64,000 nucleotides of DNA from Ignavibacteriota bacterium (GCA_019637995.1 JAHBUQ010000001.1:62001-126000), one strand, 5' to 3'; counted from the stretch's first letter, positions 35,932-46,455 are shown. Translations and numbers: made by a program. The notes: generated by a model from the letters alone, not told the origin.

Positions 35932-35980
35932 AATAGTTAAATGTTGAATGTTCTTGAGTTGTAAGTTAAAAAGAGTTAGT

Positions 35981-36047
35981 TGTGCCACACTTGCGAAGTG
36001 TGGCACAGCTGCCTCTTCGCCGGGATAGAGCTTGAGCTACCCACATA
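35981..36047. repeat. Hairpin plus dispersed repeat after the second T9SS gene
   Basis: TGTGCCACACTT and AAGTGTGGCACA form a perfect 12-bp stem around GCG (35981-36007), homologous to the hairpin at 33851. It is followed at 36022-36047 by a copy of the GGGATAG...CTTGA repeat found inside the upstream gene. Confidence 0.7.
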
Positions 36048-36068
36048 ACGCATACATAAATTAATTAA

Positions 36069-36104
36069 AAAAGCCCTTGAATAATAATAATTTCAAGGGC
36101 TTTT
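36069..36104 (-). terminator. Terminator of pckA (possibly bidirectional)
   Basis: AAAAGCCCTTGAA and TTCAAGGGCTTTT pair perfectly over 13 bp around a 10-base loop. Read on the minus strand it ends in a run of Ts; the plus-strand tail is shorter. It lies between convergent genes. Confidence 0.85.
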
Positions 36105-36125
36105 GAATTAAAAATCAGATTAGAA

Positions 36126-37766
36126 TTATAACTTTGGACCTGCTGCAACAAGACTTAGTCCATGTTCGGTATCAGTAAAATTTTCGAAATTTTTGATGAA
36201 CTTAGCTGCCAGTTTGCTTGCTTGAGCATCCCATTCTGTTGGATTTTCCCATAAATTTCTTGGGTTAAGTATTCTGCTTTCAACATCGTGAAGAGACTTA
36301 GGTATCATTAGTCCAAATATCGGCAATTCTTCAAATTCAGCATTTTCGATTGAGCCGTCAAGAATAGCATCAATTATGGCGCGTGTTGATGGAATATCAA
36401 TTCTTCTTCCAACGCCTGCAGGACCACCAATCCAACCTGTATTTACAAGATAAGCTCTTGAATTACACATTTCCATTTTCCGTGTCAGCTCGCGTGCATA
36501 AATTGTCGGGTGAAGCATTAGAAATGCATTGCCAAAGCAAGATGAGAATGAAGGAGTTGGTTCTGTCACACCACGCTCAGTACCGGCGAGCTTAGCAGTA
36601 TACCCACTTAAGAAGTGATATTCAGTTTGTTCTTTAGTCAATCTCGAAACAGGAGGCAAAACACCGAAAGCATCGGCAGTAAGGAATATTACTTTATCAG
36701 GATGACCGCCTTTAGAGACAGGTTTTACGATATTATCAATGTGATTTAATGGATATGAAACTCTTGTGTTTTCGGTTTTTGCAGAGCTTGAAAAATCAAT
36801 CACGCCAGTTTCTTTATCGAAAACAACATTTTCGAGGAGAGCATCACGCTTAATAGCACCGTAAATATCCGGTTCTTTTTCAGGGTCAAGGTTGATACAT
36901 TTAGCATAACAACCACCCTCAAAATTAAATACACCGTTATCATCCCAACCGTGCTCATCATCGCCGATTAACATTCTGTGAGGGTCAGTAGAAAGAGTAG
37001 TCTTCCCTGTACCTGATAATCCAAAGAATACAGCAGTATCGCCACTTTTGCCCATATTAGCTGAACAGTGCATTGATGCTATTCCTTTGAGAGGCAGGTA
37101 ATAGTTCATAATTGAGAAAATACCTTTCTTCATTTCGCCACCATACCATGTACCACCGATTACAGCCATTCTTTCGTGCAAATTGAATGCTACGAAAACT
37201 TCACTGTTTAAACCTTGTTCATTCCAGTTAGGATTGACAGTTTTAGATGCATTCATAACTATAAAATCAGGTGTAAAGTTTTCAAGTTCTTCATCACTTG
37301 GACGGATAAACATATTTTTTACAAAATGCGCCTGCCATGCAACTTCCATGATGAATCTGACACTAAGTCTTGTTTCTGGGTTAGCACCTGCAAATCCGTC
37401 AACAACATATAGTTTTTTCCCGGATAGCTGATTTACGGATAGCTCTTTTAAGCTGCTCCATACTTCAGTTGAGATTGGTTTATTGTCAGAACTTTTCTTC
37501 CCTGGTTGGGGATTTGCCCACCAAACCGTATTTTCGGTTGTTTCATCTCTGACAATATATTTATCTTTAGGAGACCTTCCGGTAAATATTCCGGTATCAA
37601 CTGCAACTGCACCAAGATTTGTTATATATCCTCTCTCGTATCCTTCGAGCGACTGATTTGTCTCGTGCTTGTAAATTTCATCATAAGACGGATTGTAATA
37701 GATTTCAGCAACATCGTTAATTCCGTACTTGCTCAAATCTAATTTTGCAATGTTTGAATTGCTCAT
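36126..37766 (-). CDS. pckA: Phosphoenolpyruvate carboxykinase (ATP)
   Basis: The 546-residue enzyme has the ATP-type PEPCK residues: [11 protein letters not shown] near the N-terminus, the P-loop [16 protein letters not shown] (about 248-263), [22 protein letters not shown] metal and ATP contacts, and [26 protein letters not shown] near the end. It turns oxaloacetate and ATP into PEP at the entry to gluconeogenesis. The start is followed upstream by about 120 bp of AT-rich sequence with no gene, and a perfect hairpin terminator closes it. Confidence 0.97.
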   Translation of the reverse strand: MSNSNIAKLDLSKYGINDVAEIYYNPSYDEIYKHETNQSLEGYERGYITNLGAVAVDTGIFTGRSPKDKYIVRDETTENTVWWANPQPGKKSSDNKPISTEVWSSLKELSVNQLSGKKLYVVDGFAGANPETRLSVRFIMEVAWQAHFVKNMFIRPSDEELENFTPDFIVMNASKTVNPNWNEQGLNSEVFVAFNLHERMAVIGGTWYGGEMKKGIFSIMNYYLPLKGIASMHCSANMGKSGDTAVFFGLSGTGKTTLSTDPHRMLIGDDEHGWDDNGVFNFEGGCYAKCINLDPEKEPDIYGAIKRDALLENVVFDKETGVIDFSSSAKTENTRVSYPLNHIDNIVKPVSKGGHPDKVIFLTADAFGVLPPVSRLTKEQTEYHFLSGYTAKLAGTERGVTEPTPSFSSCFGNAFLMLHPTIYARELTRKMEMCNSRAYLVNTGWIGGPAGVGRRIDIPSTRAIIDAILDGSIENAEFEELPIFGLMIPKSLHDVESRILNPRNLWENPTEWDAQASKLAAKFIKNFENFTDTEHGLSLVAAGPKL

Positions 37767-37883
37767 ATTTAAAATGCCCTCAATATTATTATATATAAAT
37801 TTAATTTGAATTTTGCATTATATAGAATTACAAAAATAAGTAATTTAAACTTAATATTATCAATAATTTAAATTTTTTTATTT

Positions 37884-38867
37884 TTAGACCGATCTCTTAT
37901 TTAAGGATTCTATCAGATGAATCAAATGTTCCGAATACTGATTTTTTTTCAAGAATGGGTAACTCTTTTTAGCAGTTCCGAAAAAGAAATCTATCTCATT
38001 CTCAGCAAGAGAATAAATGCCATTTCTCTTAAAAAGTTCATCCATATCTTTAACTCTATTTTCAGGTAAGCCATTATTTTCATAAAAATCATCAAGAAGT
38101 TTCTTATCCTCAGTTGACTCAGCCCGCTGTAGAGCAGTAATAATTAAGTAAGTCTTCTTACCTTCTATAATATCCTTACCGATTTTCTTTCCGAAATCTT
38201 GTTGGTCAGCTGTCATATCAAGTAAATCATCCTGAATTTGAAACGCTAAACCGGCATTTCTTGCAATATGCTTTAGAGCTTCAATTTCTTCTTTTGAACC
38301 AAGACCGATATGCCCTCCAATTACGGCTGATGTTTCAATGAGTCTTGCAGTTTTCTTGTCAATCATCTGCAAATAGTCCATCATGGTAACATCTTTTTTT
38401 TCATTGAACATCATATCAATTACTTGACCTTCACAAACTTCTATCAGTTCATTGGTAAATACTTCACGAATTTTATCCGCTCTTTCGTGCATTCTTGTAT
38501 CCGGCAACAATTTAAACGCATACCCGACCATCACATCTCCAAGAAGTATAGCCGTAGCAGAATCCCATTTTTCATGAACAGTCCGGCGTCCTCGCCTGAT
38601 GGGTGAATTATCCATAATATCATCATGAACAAGAGTAAAATTATGCAATACCTCAAGCGCAATTGCTGAATCCAAAGCTGATTTAGGGTCACCGCCAACA
38701 GAACCGGCAGCAAGAAGTGTAAGCACAGGTCTGAGTCGCTTTCCGCCTGCAGTCATTATATACTCGAATGGCTCATACAGCCTTGAAGGTTCGATTTTTG
38801 GAACGACTTCTCTAATTCGATTTTCTACTAATTTTAAAAGTTCTGAATAAGTTTCTAAGAAATTCAT
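37884..38867 (-). CDS. Trans-isoprenyl diphosphate synthase
   Basis: The 327-residue protein has both aspartate-rich motifs of the polyprenyl synthetase family: LVHDDIMDNSPIRRGRRT (first) and IQDDLLDMTADQQDFGKKIGKD (second), with GGKRLRP near the N-terminus. It condenses isopentenyl diphosphate with an allylic diphosphate. A phenylalanine lies five residues before the first DDxxD, a feature linked to shorter (C15-C20) products, so it may supply carotenoids or quinone side chains; chain length is uncertain. Its start is 11 bp after the dprA stop. Confidence 0.93.
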   Translation of the reverse strand: MNFLETYSELLKLVENRIREVVPKIEPSRLYEPFEYIMTAGGKRLRPVLTLLAAGSVGGDPKSALDSAIALEVLHNFTLVHDDIMDNSPIRRGRRTVHEKWDSATAILLGDVMVGYAFKLLPDTRMHERADKIREVFTNELIEVCEGQVIDMMFNEKKDVTMMDYLQMIDKKTARLIETSAVIGGHIGLGSKEEIEALKHIARNAGLAFQIQDDLLDMTADQQDFGKKIGKDIIEGKKTYLIITALQRAESTEDKKLLDDFYENNGLPENRVKDMDELFKRNGIYSLAENEIDFFFGTAKKSYPFLKKNQYSEHLIHLIESLNKRSV

Positions 38868-38878
38868 TTTTATTAATT

Positions 38879-39976
38879 TTAAGGTTTGACATAATATTTA
38901 CCGGGCAATTGCCTTATAATTCCTCTAAACTCAAGCTCCAGCAATCGTACTAATCCCTCTGAAATTTCAATTCCTGTTTCGTCGAAAATTTTGTCTATAT
39001 GCACCGGTTCATAGCTAATTGTATTGTAAATTTTTTCTTCATTTGGATGATTAAATGTTAGCTCTCTTTGGAATGAGCCCTTTTTAACCAAATCGAGTCT
39101 GGAAAGCCCCAAATCTTCAAGAATTTGTGATGGTGATGATGCAAGGGATGCTGTATTCGTGCGTATCAGCATATTTGTTCCTTCGCTTTTCTCTGAGGTA
39201 ATATTCCCAGGAACTGCAAAGACTTCACGTGATTCATTAGCAGCTAATCTTGCAGTAATTAGAGAACCACCTTTAATCCCACTTTCCACAACAAGTACAG
39301 CTCTTGAAATACCTGAAATAATTCTGTTCCTTTGGGGAAAGGAGCCAAGATTTGCAAGATATCCGCAACGATATTCACTAATCAATGTTCCGCCGCCATC
39401 TACAATTCTTTCAGCATTTTTTCTTGCTATACTAGGAGAAATTGTGTCCAGCCCTGATGCTAACACCGCATAGGTAGTGCCCTGAGCTCTTAATGTGGCG
39501 TTATGAGAGAAAGTATCAATTCCGTGAGCCAAACCACTGACGACAATGATATCATTCGCAGCAAAATACTCAGCAAATCTCTCTGCAGCAAGTTTTCCAT
39601 AAACTGTTGAATTTCTGGTTCCAACTATTGCTATACAAATTGAATCAGGTTTTTGGAGTGTTCCCCTCACGTATAAAATTGTCGGAGGATAATTTATTTC
39701 CTTAAGCAAATCCGGATAACTGCTATCCCAATAAGTTATTATATTGATATTGTTTTTTTCACAATTTCCTACACAATCTTGAGCTTGATTAGTATAGGTT
39801 GATGATATATTGAACAAATCTCCCTGCAATTTTAATATTTTGACAGAATAATCCGAATTAATAAATGCTTCATAAGAGTCAAACTTATCCACAATGTCTT
39901 TAATGCGGACAGATGTAACACCTTTCATTAATGTAAGTGCAACTATATCGTGTAAACTCCATTTTTTTGGAAGCAT
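38879..39976 (-). CDS. dprA: DNA-processing protein DprA
   Basis: The 365-residue protein has an N-terminal helical SAM-like region, the Rossmann-like DprA core (GTRNSTVYGK, VSGLAHGIDTFSH, FPQRNRIISGIS, GIKGGSLITARLA, REVFAVPG), and a C-terminal winged-helix region. DprA protects incoming single-stranded DNA and loads RecA during natural transformation. No other competence gene is near. It is likely co-transcribed with the isoprenyl synthase gene. Confidence 0.95.
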   Translation of the reverse strand: MLPKKWSLHDIVALTLMKGVTSVRIKDIVDKFDSYEAFINSDYSVKILKLQGDLFNISSTYTNQAQDCVGNCEKNNINIITYWDSSYPDLLKEINYPPTILYVRGTLQKPDSICIAIVGTRNSTVYGKLAAERFAEYFAANDIIVVSGLAHGIDTFSHNATLRAQGTTYAVLASGLDTISPSIARKNAERIVDGGGTLISEYRCGYLANLGSFPQRNRIISGISRAVLVVESGIKGGSLITARLAANESREVFAVPGNITSEKSEGTNMLIRTNTASLASSPSQILEDLGLSRLDLVKKGSFQRELTFNHPNEEKIYNTISYEPVHIDKIFDETGIEISEGLVRLLELEFRGIIRQLPGKYYVKP

Positions 39977-40218
39977 CTTCTACGTCTTTATTCGATGTAA
40001 CAATAATTTATAAAAATAACGATTTTTTTTCATATAAGCAAATAAATGTTTAATAATTTAACAATATTATCATAATAATTAATATTTAAATAAATTATTT
40101 TGGTTAATAAAACTTATATTCGCATTACAAGATGCTTTTCATTTTATTGATTAGATTTTAACAATAAATTGAGAGCCAATTATTTTATAGCAAAAATAAA
40201 TACTTGATAGTTATATCT

Positions 40219-41985
40219 TTAGTTTGATTCAGATTCCAGTATTTTCAGAATATCATGAGAACTATTGAGGGTTAGCAACTTCTCAGTCATTTGTACAGCT
40301 TCTTCAAAATTTATTTTTAGAATTCGATTTTTCAACTCAAGTAGCATTGAGGATGGCACGCTGAGTTCTGTTATACCAAGCCCCATCAACAACCTTGTAG
40401 CTCCTGAGTGTCCTGCTAATTCACCACAAATACCTACAACTATTCCGGCTTTAGTAGCATTCTCAATTGTGATTTTTATCATTTTCAGCACTGACGGATG
40501 GAATGAGTCGTATATGTCGGTAACGAGGTCATTTGTCCTGTCAGCTGCGAGTGTATATTGAGTCAGATCATTAGTTCCAATTGAAAAGAAGTCACATTCT
40601 ACAGCTAAAATATCCGATGTTAAAACCGCAGACGGAGTTTCTATCATTATTCCTACAGGTATTTTACTATCGTACTTTATTCCAGATTTATCAAGTTCCA
40701 GCATACAATCTGCTATTAACGATTTTGATGTCAGTAACTCTGATAAATCAGATATCATAGGTATCATAATTCTGACATTTTTATTAACAGAAGCTCTTAG
40801 AATTGCTTTAATCTGAGACTTGAAAATATCTCTGCTGTAAAGCAAAAATCTGACTCCTCTTAGACCAAGTGAAGGATTATTTTCTACAAGAGGGATACCG
40901 GCTGAATATTTATCACTTCCGATGTCAAAGCATCTTATGGTCACAATATTCGGATACATTCTTTCTGCTAATTCATTATACCATGAATACTGTGAATCTT
41001 CATCAGGAATTTTTCCGGAATTGGAAAGCAAAGACTCAGTTCTTACCAAACCTACTCCTTCTGCACCGGCAATCAGTGCATTTTTGACATCTTCCAGTCT
41101 GTCAATATTAGACAAAAGATGAATTCTTCTTTTATCAGAAGTCTCAGTCTTAACTTTAACAAGCTTGCCTAAGATTGTTTTGTGCTCTTCAATTTCGCTG
41201 ATTCTTTGCTCATATCTTCGTGAGAGCAGATTGTCGGGATTATAAATTATGAGTCCGGTAAAGCCGTCAATTATCAAATCTAAACCATCGGTAAGAACTT
41301 TAGTAGCGTCTTTGACTCCGATGATTGCAGGCATTTCAAAAGACCTAGCTAAAATTGAAACGTGCGAAGCAATCCCACCCATTTCAGTAATTATTCCAAT
41401 AACTCCTACTTCTTTGTACTTCACAAGATCTGTAGGCGAGATATTCTGAGCAACTAATATTTTCCCCGAAGCAAGATGATATTCAGGATTTTCGTGACGT
41501 AAAGTTGATATAAATCTACGCTTGACATTTTCGAGATCATTAACCCGCTCACGTAGCAAATCATCTTTGGAATTACGCAAAAAACTTCCCTGGTAATCGT
41601 ACTCATTAATTACAGCGCTTTCTGTATCTAAGCCTGTTTTGATTCTTTCACGAATATTTTCATTGATAAATTCATCATTAATCAGGTATAGATAAGTTTC
41701 AATGATTGTTTGTGCAGATTGAGGCAGAGTTTTAGAATGGCTTATGACCTCATCAAATTCTGTGTTAAGGTGCTTAAGTGCTTTTGCAAATCTTTCAATT
41801 TCTGACTGGATTTTATCGGCTTCAATAAAAGTATTACCTGAAATATATGGCTCCGGCTCTATAATAAATGATTTACCTATAGCTATACCGACAGCTGAAG
41901 GTATCCCTTTAAGGAAACCTTGCGTATTAATTCCCGAGCCGGTAGAATAATACTGTTTGTTCGATATTGTTGTTTCGGATAGCAC
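40219..41985 (-). CDS. ptsI: PTS enzyme I (phosphoenolpyruvate-protein phosphotransferase)
   Basis: The 588-residue protein has the EI layout: an N-terminal HPr-binding/phosphohistidine domain with GGIASHVSILARSF (active His208), and a C-terminal PEP-binding barrel with GAEGVGLVRTE, SLGLRGVRF, PVGIMIETPSAV and FSIGTNDLTQYTLAADR, ending GICGELAGH. It moves phosphate from PEP to HPr. The stop of ptsH overlaps its start by one base. No sugar-specific EII component is in the window, so a regulatory role is possible. Confidence 0.95.
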   Translation of the reverse strand: MLSETTISNKQYYSTGSGINTQGFLKGIPSAVGIAIGKSFIIEPEPYISGNTFIEADKIQSEIERFAKALKHLNTEFDEVISHSKTLPQSAQTIIETYLYLINDEFINENIRERIKTGLDTESAVINEYDYQGSFLRNSKDDLLRERVNDLENVKRRFISTLRHENPEYHLASGKILVAQNISPTDLVKYKEVGVIGIITEMGGIASHVSILARSFEMPAIIGVKDATKVLTDGLDLIIDGFTGLIIYNPDNLLSRRYEQRISEIEEHKTILGKLVKVKTETSDKRRIHLLSNIDRLEDVKNALIAGAEGVGLVRTESLLSNSGKIPDEDSQYSWYNELAERMYPNIVTIRCFDIGSDKYSAGIPLVENNPSLGLRGVRFLLYSRDIFKSQIKAILRASVNKNVRIMIPMISDLSELLTSKSLIADCMLELDKSGIKYDSKIPVGIMIETPSAVLTSDILAVECDFFSIGTNDLTQYTLAADRTNDLVTDIYDSFHPSVLKMIKITIENATKAGIVVGICGELAGHSGATRLLMGLGITELSVPSSMLLELKNRILKINFEEAVQMTEKLLTLNSSHDILKILESESN

Positions 41986-42260
41986 TATATCGGCTCTCCA
42001 AAACCACTTTCAAAATATTCTCTTAAAGAATTGATTGCATCTTCGGCGTCATCTCCATCGGCTCTGAGTTGCAATGAACATCCTTGTTCTGCAGCAAGAG
42101 TCATTACACCAATGATACTTTTGGCGTTGATTTCAAATCCATCTCTGGATAAAAATATTTCCGATTTAAATTTTGAGCACATTTTGACTAAACCCGCTGC
42201 AGGTCTTGTATGTAATCCTGCTCTGTTTTTAATTGTTACTTCAGTTTCTAATAAAGGCAT
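41985..42260 (-). CDS. ptsH: Phosphocarrier protein HPr
   Basis: The 91-residue protein has the active His17 in AGLHTRPA and a serine in NAKSIIGVMTL at the place of the regulatory Ser46. Both key sites are therefore present. It accepts phosphate from enzyme I, encoded right behind it. The longer N-terminus (MPLLETEVTIKNR) is ordinary. It starts 10 bp after the lipoprotein gene stop. Confidence 0.95.
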   Translation of the reverse strand: MPLLETEVTIKNRAGLHTRPAAGLVKMCSKFKSEIFLSRDGFEINAKSIIGVMTLAAEQGCSLQLRADGDDAEDAINSLREYFESGFGEPI

Positions 42261-42270
42261 TGTTATTTAT

Positions 42271-42747
42271 TTATACTTTAATATTGATTTTACCGTTTTC
42301 GACTTTAATTGTAGTTTCTACTGCACCAATCTTAGCAGCGGTGAAATTTAAGGTTCCTTTCACATTCCTTTGATTCAATTCATCAACATTCAAAAAACCG
42401 CTTATAACTCTGTACGTATTTCCTTCTTTGCCTGCATCATATGCAAAAATACAGCGATTATCATCCCGAGTTAAATCTATCTCCTTTTTATCAATCCACT
42501 TTGAGTCAATTGTAATTGAAAATGAGTGGGTTTTACCGCTTTCATTCATAAAACATGAGATTTGATAATTTGGGTTATCTCCGGCAGGAATAAAATTTAC
42601 CTCCTTGCTCTTGAACTCTAAGTTCTGGTCACCGGTTATAGTTAACTCTACTTTATACTCTGAAGTTGGATTGCTGCTTGAATCACTGCCACAAGACAGC
42701 AAAAAAATTGATAAAATCAATATTGTCGAAAATAATATTTTATTCAT
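42271..42747 (-). CDS. Putative lipoprotein
   Basis: 158 residues from the ATG at 42747, which has AAGG six bases upstream; the open frame runs back to 42780. A lipobox (FLLSCGSDSSS, Cys at about 19) predicts lipid anchoring. The mature part is a small, mostly beta domain with FKSKEVNFIPAGDNP and KGTLNFTAAKIGAVETTIKV. No known domain is recognised. Its closeness to ptsH (10 bp) suggests one transcript, but a functional link is not evident. Confidence 0.78.
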   Translation of the reverse strand: MNKILFSTILILSIFLLSCGSDSSSNPTSEYKVELTITGDQNLEFKSKEVNFIPAGDNPNYQISCFMNESGKTHSFSITIDSKWIDKKEIDLTRDDNRCIFAYDAGKEGNTYRVISGFLNVDELNQRNVKGTLNFTAAKIGAVETTIKVENGKINIKV

Positions 42748-42976
42748 GATTAACCTTTTTAAAATTACAAAATTTAACATTTGTAAATTTAACTATTTTT
42801 TACCATTTTATCAAAATAATTTTATTTTTGATTAAATATTTGTTAATATTGGTTGAAATTATTTTTGAAAAATACTAATGAATTAGCTGAATTTAAATTA
42901 ATTTTTGAAAAGTACTACAATTATTTCAAATAAAAAATGTCTGAATGATTAGAAATATAAATTTTTTCTGTAACCT

Positions 42977-43005
42977 TTTGTTTGTTAAATCAGTCTATAT
43001 ATATG
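42977..43005 (+). promoter_or_regulatory. Candidate promoter of the PrkA operon
   Basis: TTTG (42977-42980) and TATATATG (42998-43005) resemble Bacteroidota -33 and -7 elements, with the same 17-base spacer as at 8782. They lie 32 bp before the start. A strong GGAGG ribosome-binding site follows at 43024. Confidence 0.35.
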
Positions 43006-43036
43006 TTAACAAAAATATTTTTTCGGAGGACAAGAA

Positions 43037-45112
43037 ATGGAAATTAGAATTAATTCAGACTCACCCAAGTCTTTAGATTATCATATTAAGTCGGTGATTG
43101 AAGGAAATAGAATATTTGAGAATGTTTTTCAATCTGTTACAAGGATGATTTTGGATTATCCGGACGGAATGAAAAAAATAACAGTAAACGGCAGACCTAC
43201 ATACGACTTTCAGCTCTTCCGCAAGCCCGGAAAGCATATTATAGGAATGTACGATGAAATCAACAGCTTTGTTTCATTTGTTAAAGATGCGGCTGAAGGT
43301 GGCTCTTCAGCTGAGATGGCTTTTGTTCTGATTGGCGAGCCGGGAAACGGCAAAACATATTTTGTTGACTATCTAAATAAGTGCTATCGCGAATTTATCT
43401 CTGAGCCTGAGAATAACAGATATACATTTAAATTGAATAATCTCGAAAAATTAGGTGGTTACGGAAAAATCCATACAATTGAATCTCAAACTTTCGAAGA
43501 TCCGATGGTCTTGGCAATGAATTTATTTGAAAACCGCGACAAAAATATTGAATACTTTGAGCTGATGGGTGCAACCGATGAGCAAATAATGAAATATTTC
43601 AAGAATTACCGCCCTCTGGGTGCCTGCTCTGACTATATTTTTAATCAAATTCGAGATTATTGCGACGGCGATATCGCCAAAATGAAAGAGTTTATAGAGA
43701 TTGTCAGAATCCCTATAAGTGAAACACGTGGAACTCTGACCGGCAAATATGCAGCTAAGGATAAAATCACGTCATCAGCAGTTGATTTATTAGGTGATGA
43801 ATCTATTACCAGATTACTCCACATATCGGATACAAATAACCCTTATCGTTTTGACCTGCGTCGTGGTGCACTAGCCAGAGTTGCAGGTGGGGGAGTGCAT
43901 TTTGCAGATGAAATTTTCAAGAATAAACGAGACCTGGTGCAGGTATATCTTGGAGTTATCCAGAACAGGACAATTGAAATTGAAGGCTTCAAATGGCCAC
44001 TTGATACACTAATTGTGGCAACAAGTAATAATGCTGAATTCCAGCGTTTTCTTGAAGAAAAGGAACAAGCACCTATTGTTGACCGCTGTCGCCTGACATA
44101 TATGGCACACAACACAAATTATCAACTTCAAAAAGAGCTTTCAAGACTTGCAATCGGAAGTCAGGAAAAAACTACATTTTCAGGTGAGAAACTAAATATT
44201 GACCCGAATTTGAATTATGCTCTTTCGGTTGCTTTTGTTCTTTCGAGAATGCCAAATAACGACAAACTTACTCCTGTCGAAATGATGAAACTCGCCGCCG
44301 GTGAGGTTGCAGGAGAGAAAAGTGTAAAAACTCTTGCCGAAGTTATTGACCAGCTCAATAGAGAAACCGACATCACCAAGCGTTTCGGTCAGAAAGGCTT
44401 AGGTCACCGTAATCTTGGCAGGGCAGTGCAGATACTACTTGAACGTTCCGAAACTCAGGAAGGTAAATGTATGTATGCTGGCGATATTTTTCATGCTATC
44501 GAAAGTGTAATTCTGGATTATGTGCAGGAACCGAATGACAGAGCAAAATACTTAAATGATTTGAAAATTGCTAAATCTCTCCATCGTGAAAATGTCATGA
44601 CATCTATTTTCAACGCTTATATGGATGAACCTGATGCCATTCAAAAAGATGTACTGAATTATGTTAATATGGTCATCGGCTATGATGCTAAAAATGTTGG
44701 TCCTAATAAATTATGGACGTACAAAGACCCACAAACAGGAAAGCTTGTTTCAATAAAGATAGACGAGAATTTCATTGATAGTGTTGAGTCGAGATTAGGA
44801 CTTAAATCTAAAGAGCAGAAACAGAGCTACAGGACTACTATTGCTAAGATTTACGGACAGAAAATGATTCAGGAGCCAAATTATGACTTTATGGATAATA
44901 ATGATTTGGTCAAGGCTGTTACCGATGTACGGCTTAAATCTGATATTGCAGGTGCCGGAAGTCTGATAGGTGCATTATCAAACAGAACTAACGAAGACAA
45001 CCAAAAGCTTTACAACAGAATGATTCGCACTATGATTGACAAACTAGGCTACGATATGACAAGTGCTGAAAAAACTATAGAATATTTCTGCACTCAGGAG
45101 GATAATTCCTAA
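43037..45112 (+). CDS. prkA: PrkA-type AAA serine protein kinase, paralogue 1
   Basis: The 691-residue protein fits the PrkA family (YeaG in E. coli): an N-terminal AAA domain with Walker A GEPGNGKTYFVDYL (about 100-113), TGKYAAKDKI, and AGGGVHFADEIFKNK with Walker B-like residues. LDTLIVATSNNAEFQRFLEE is a strongly conserved family motif. A helical C-terminal region (DGLL-type) completes it. Family members phosphorylate proteins and act in starvation and stress responses. It lacks the CPxH...CxxC pair seen in its paralogue at 48084. It leads a four-gene operon and is followed by the DUF444 gene after 18 bp. Confidence 0.9.
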   Translation: MEIRINSDSPKSLDYHIKSVIEGNRIFENVFQSVTRMILDYPDGMKKITVNGRPTYDFQLFRKPGKHIIGMYDEINSFVSFVKDAAEGGSSAEMAFVLIGEPGNGKTYFVDYLNKCYREFISEPENNRYTFKLNNLEKLGGYGKIHTIESQTFEDPMVLAMNLFENRDKNIEYFELMGATDEQIMKYFKNYRPLGACSDYIFNQIRDYCDGDIAKMKEFIEIVRIPISETRGTLTGKYAAKDKITSSAVDLLGDESITRLLHISDTNNPYRFDLRRGALARVAGGGVHFADEIFKNKRDLVQVYLGVIQNRTIEIEGFKWPLDTLIVATSNNAEFQRFLEEKEQAPIVDRCRLTYMAHNTNYQLQKELSRLAIGSQEKTTFSGEKLNIDPNLNYALSVAFVLSRMPNNDKLTPVEMMKLAAGEVAGEKSVKTLAEVIDQLNRETDITKRFGQKGLGHRNLGRAVQILLERSETQEGKCMYAGDIFHAIESVILDYVQEPNDRAKYLNDLKIAKSLHRENVMTSIFNAYMDEPDAIQKDVLNYVNMVIGYDAKNVGPNKLWTYKDPQTGKLVSIKIDENFIDSVESRLGLKSKEQKQSYRTTIAKIYGQKMIQEPNYDFMDNNDLVKAVTDVRLKSDIAGAGSLIGALSNRTNEDNQKLYNRMIRTMIDKLGYDMTSAEKTIEYFCTQEDNS

Positions 45113-45130
45113 TCAAATAAGGAAATAATC

Positions 45131-46447
45131 ATGAGTGAAAATTATATAAATAACGATGAATACCGCAATCTTGAGAAGCCGGGAAGGCATTATGTTGTTG
45201 ATGTGCCAAAATCAATATTGAAACCTTCTAACGCTTTTATGGATGCAATAGGATTTCAGAATAATCCAAAGCCGACCTTACAAGTTATGTTGCAAACGAT
45301 TGAAGACCTAATTAGTCGTGACGACCAACGCGAAAAGGACGGTTTTCCACGCAGAATAAGACTTGGTAGAATTGTAAAACCCAACAAAAACAATCAGAAA
45401 GTTGTTGTTGTTCCTACTACGACTGAACCTAAGTTTTATCACGATGATTCTGTAACAAGTGATGAGCAAGAAACAGGTGGTACCGGGGACGGTCAGGAGG
45501 GTGAAGTAATCGGTGAAGCACCTGCCGAATCACAGCAGGGCGAAGGCGAAGGTCAGGGAGCTGGTCAGGGTGGAGATGGAGAAGGACATGATGTAGTTGC
45601 CGATGCTTTTGATTTAGGAAGAATTCTTACTCAGAAATTCCAGCTTCCAAACTTGAAAGTCAAAGGTAAGAAACGCTCATTTACTAAATATAAATATGAC
45701 CTTACTGATCGTAACCGAAGAACAGGTCAGCTTCTTGATAAAAAAGCAACATTACGTAAAATTATTCAAACTAATATTTTACTTGGCAATTTGGATGAAG
45801 ACGGCTTGATTGACCCTGAAAAAATGGTATTAAATCCTCAGGATGAAATTTATCGCATTCTTTCTGCCGAGAAAGATTTTGAGACACAGGCAGTGGTATT
45901 TTTCCTGAGAGATTATTCAGGTTCGATGCAAGGTAAACCGACTGAATCAGTTACATCACAACATTTGCTGATATATAGCTGGCTTATGTATCAATATAAC
46001 GAAAATGTTGAAACAAGGTTCATTCTTCATGACCAAACAGCTAAAGAAGTTAAAGATTTTCATACATATCATAATTCATCTGTAGCAGGTGGTACTAACG
46101 TATTTCCGGCATTTGAACTTGTCAATAAAATCATCGAAGAAGAAAGTTTGTACATAGATAACAATATCTATGTATTCTATGGTACTGATGGTGATGACTG
46201 GGACTCTGACGGTAAGAGAGCCTTAGAAGAAACTGAAAAAATATTGGTTCACGCAAATAGAATGGGTATCACTGTTGCCCGAAATACCTGGACAACAGGC
46301 ACTACTACTGTTGAGAGATACTTCGAGCAATCCGGACTTTTGAAAAATAAACCTGACTTAATCCGGATAGATGCATTTTCAGCTAATGATGCTGATGAAG
46401 CCAGACTTATTGAAGGTATTAAAAAACTTGTCGAACAAAAAGCCTGA
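45131..46447 (+). CDS. DUF444 (YeaH-like) protein with vWA domain
   Basis: The 438-residue protein has an N-terminal basic region, a low-complexity GEGEGQGAGQGGDGEGH linker (about 135-155), and a C-terminal von Willebrand A domain with the metal site DYSGSM (about residue 261) and DGDDWDSDG. This is the DUF444/YeaH family, always found with PrkA and SpoVR in Gram-negative bacteria. It presumably bridges or regulates the kinase complex; the molecular role is unknown. It starts 18 bp after the kinase gene and 8 bp precede spoVR. Confidence 0.92.
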   Translation: MSENYINNDEYRNLEKPGRHYVVDVPKSILKPSNAFMDAIGFQNNPKPTLQVMLQTIEDLISRDDQREKDGFPRRIRLGRIVKPNKNNQKVVVVPTTTEPKFYHDDSVTSDEQETGGTGDGQEGEVIGEAPAESQQGEGEGQGAGQGGDGEGHDVVADAFDLGRILTQKFQLPNLKVKGKKRSFTKYKYDLTDRNRRTGQLLDKKATLRKIIQTNILLGNLDEDGLIDPEKMVLNPQDEIYRILSAEKDFETQAVVFFLRDYSGSMQGKPTESVTSQHLLIYSWLMYQYNENVETRFILHDQTAKEVKDFHTYHNSSVAGGTNVFPAFELVNKIIEEESLYIDNNIYVFYGTDGDDWDSDGKRALEETEKILVHANRMGITVARNTWTTGTTTVERYFEQSGLLKNKPDLIRIDAFSANDADEARLIEGIKKLVEQKA

Positions 46448-46455
46448 GCATTAAA

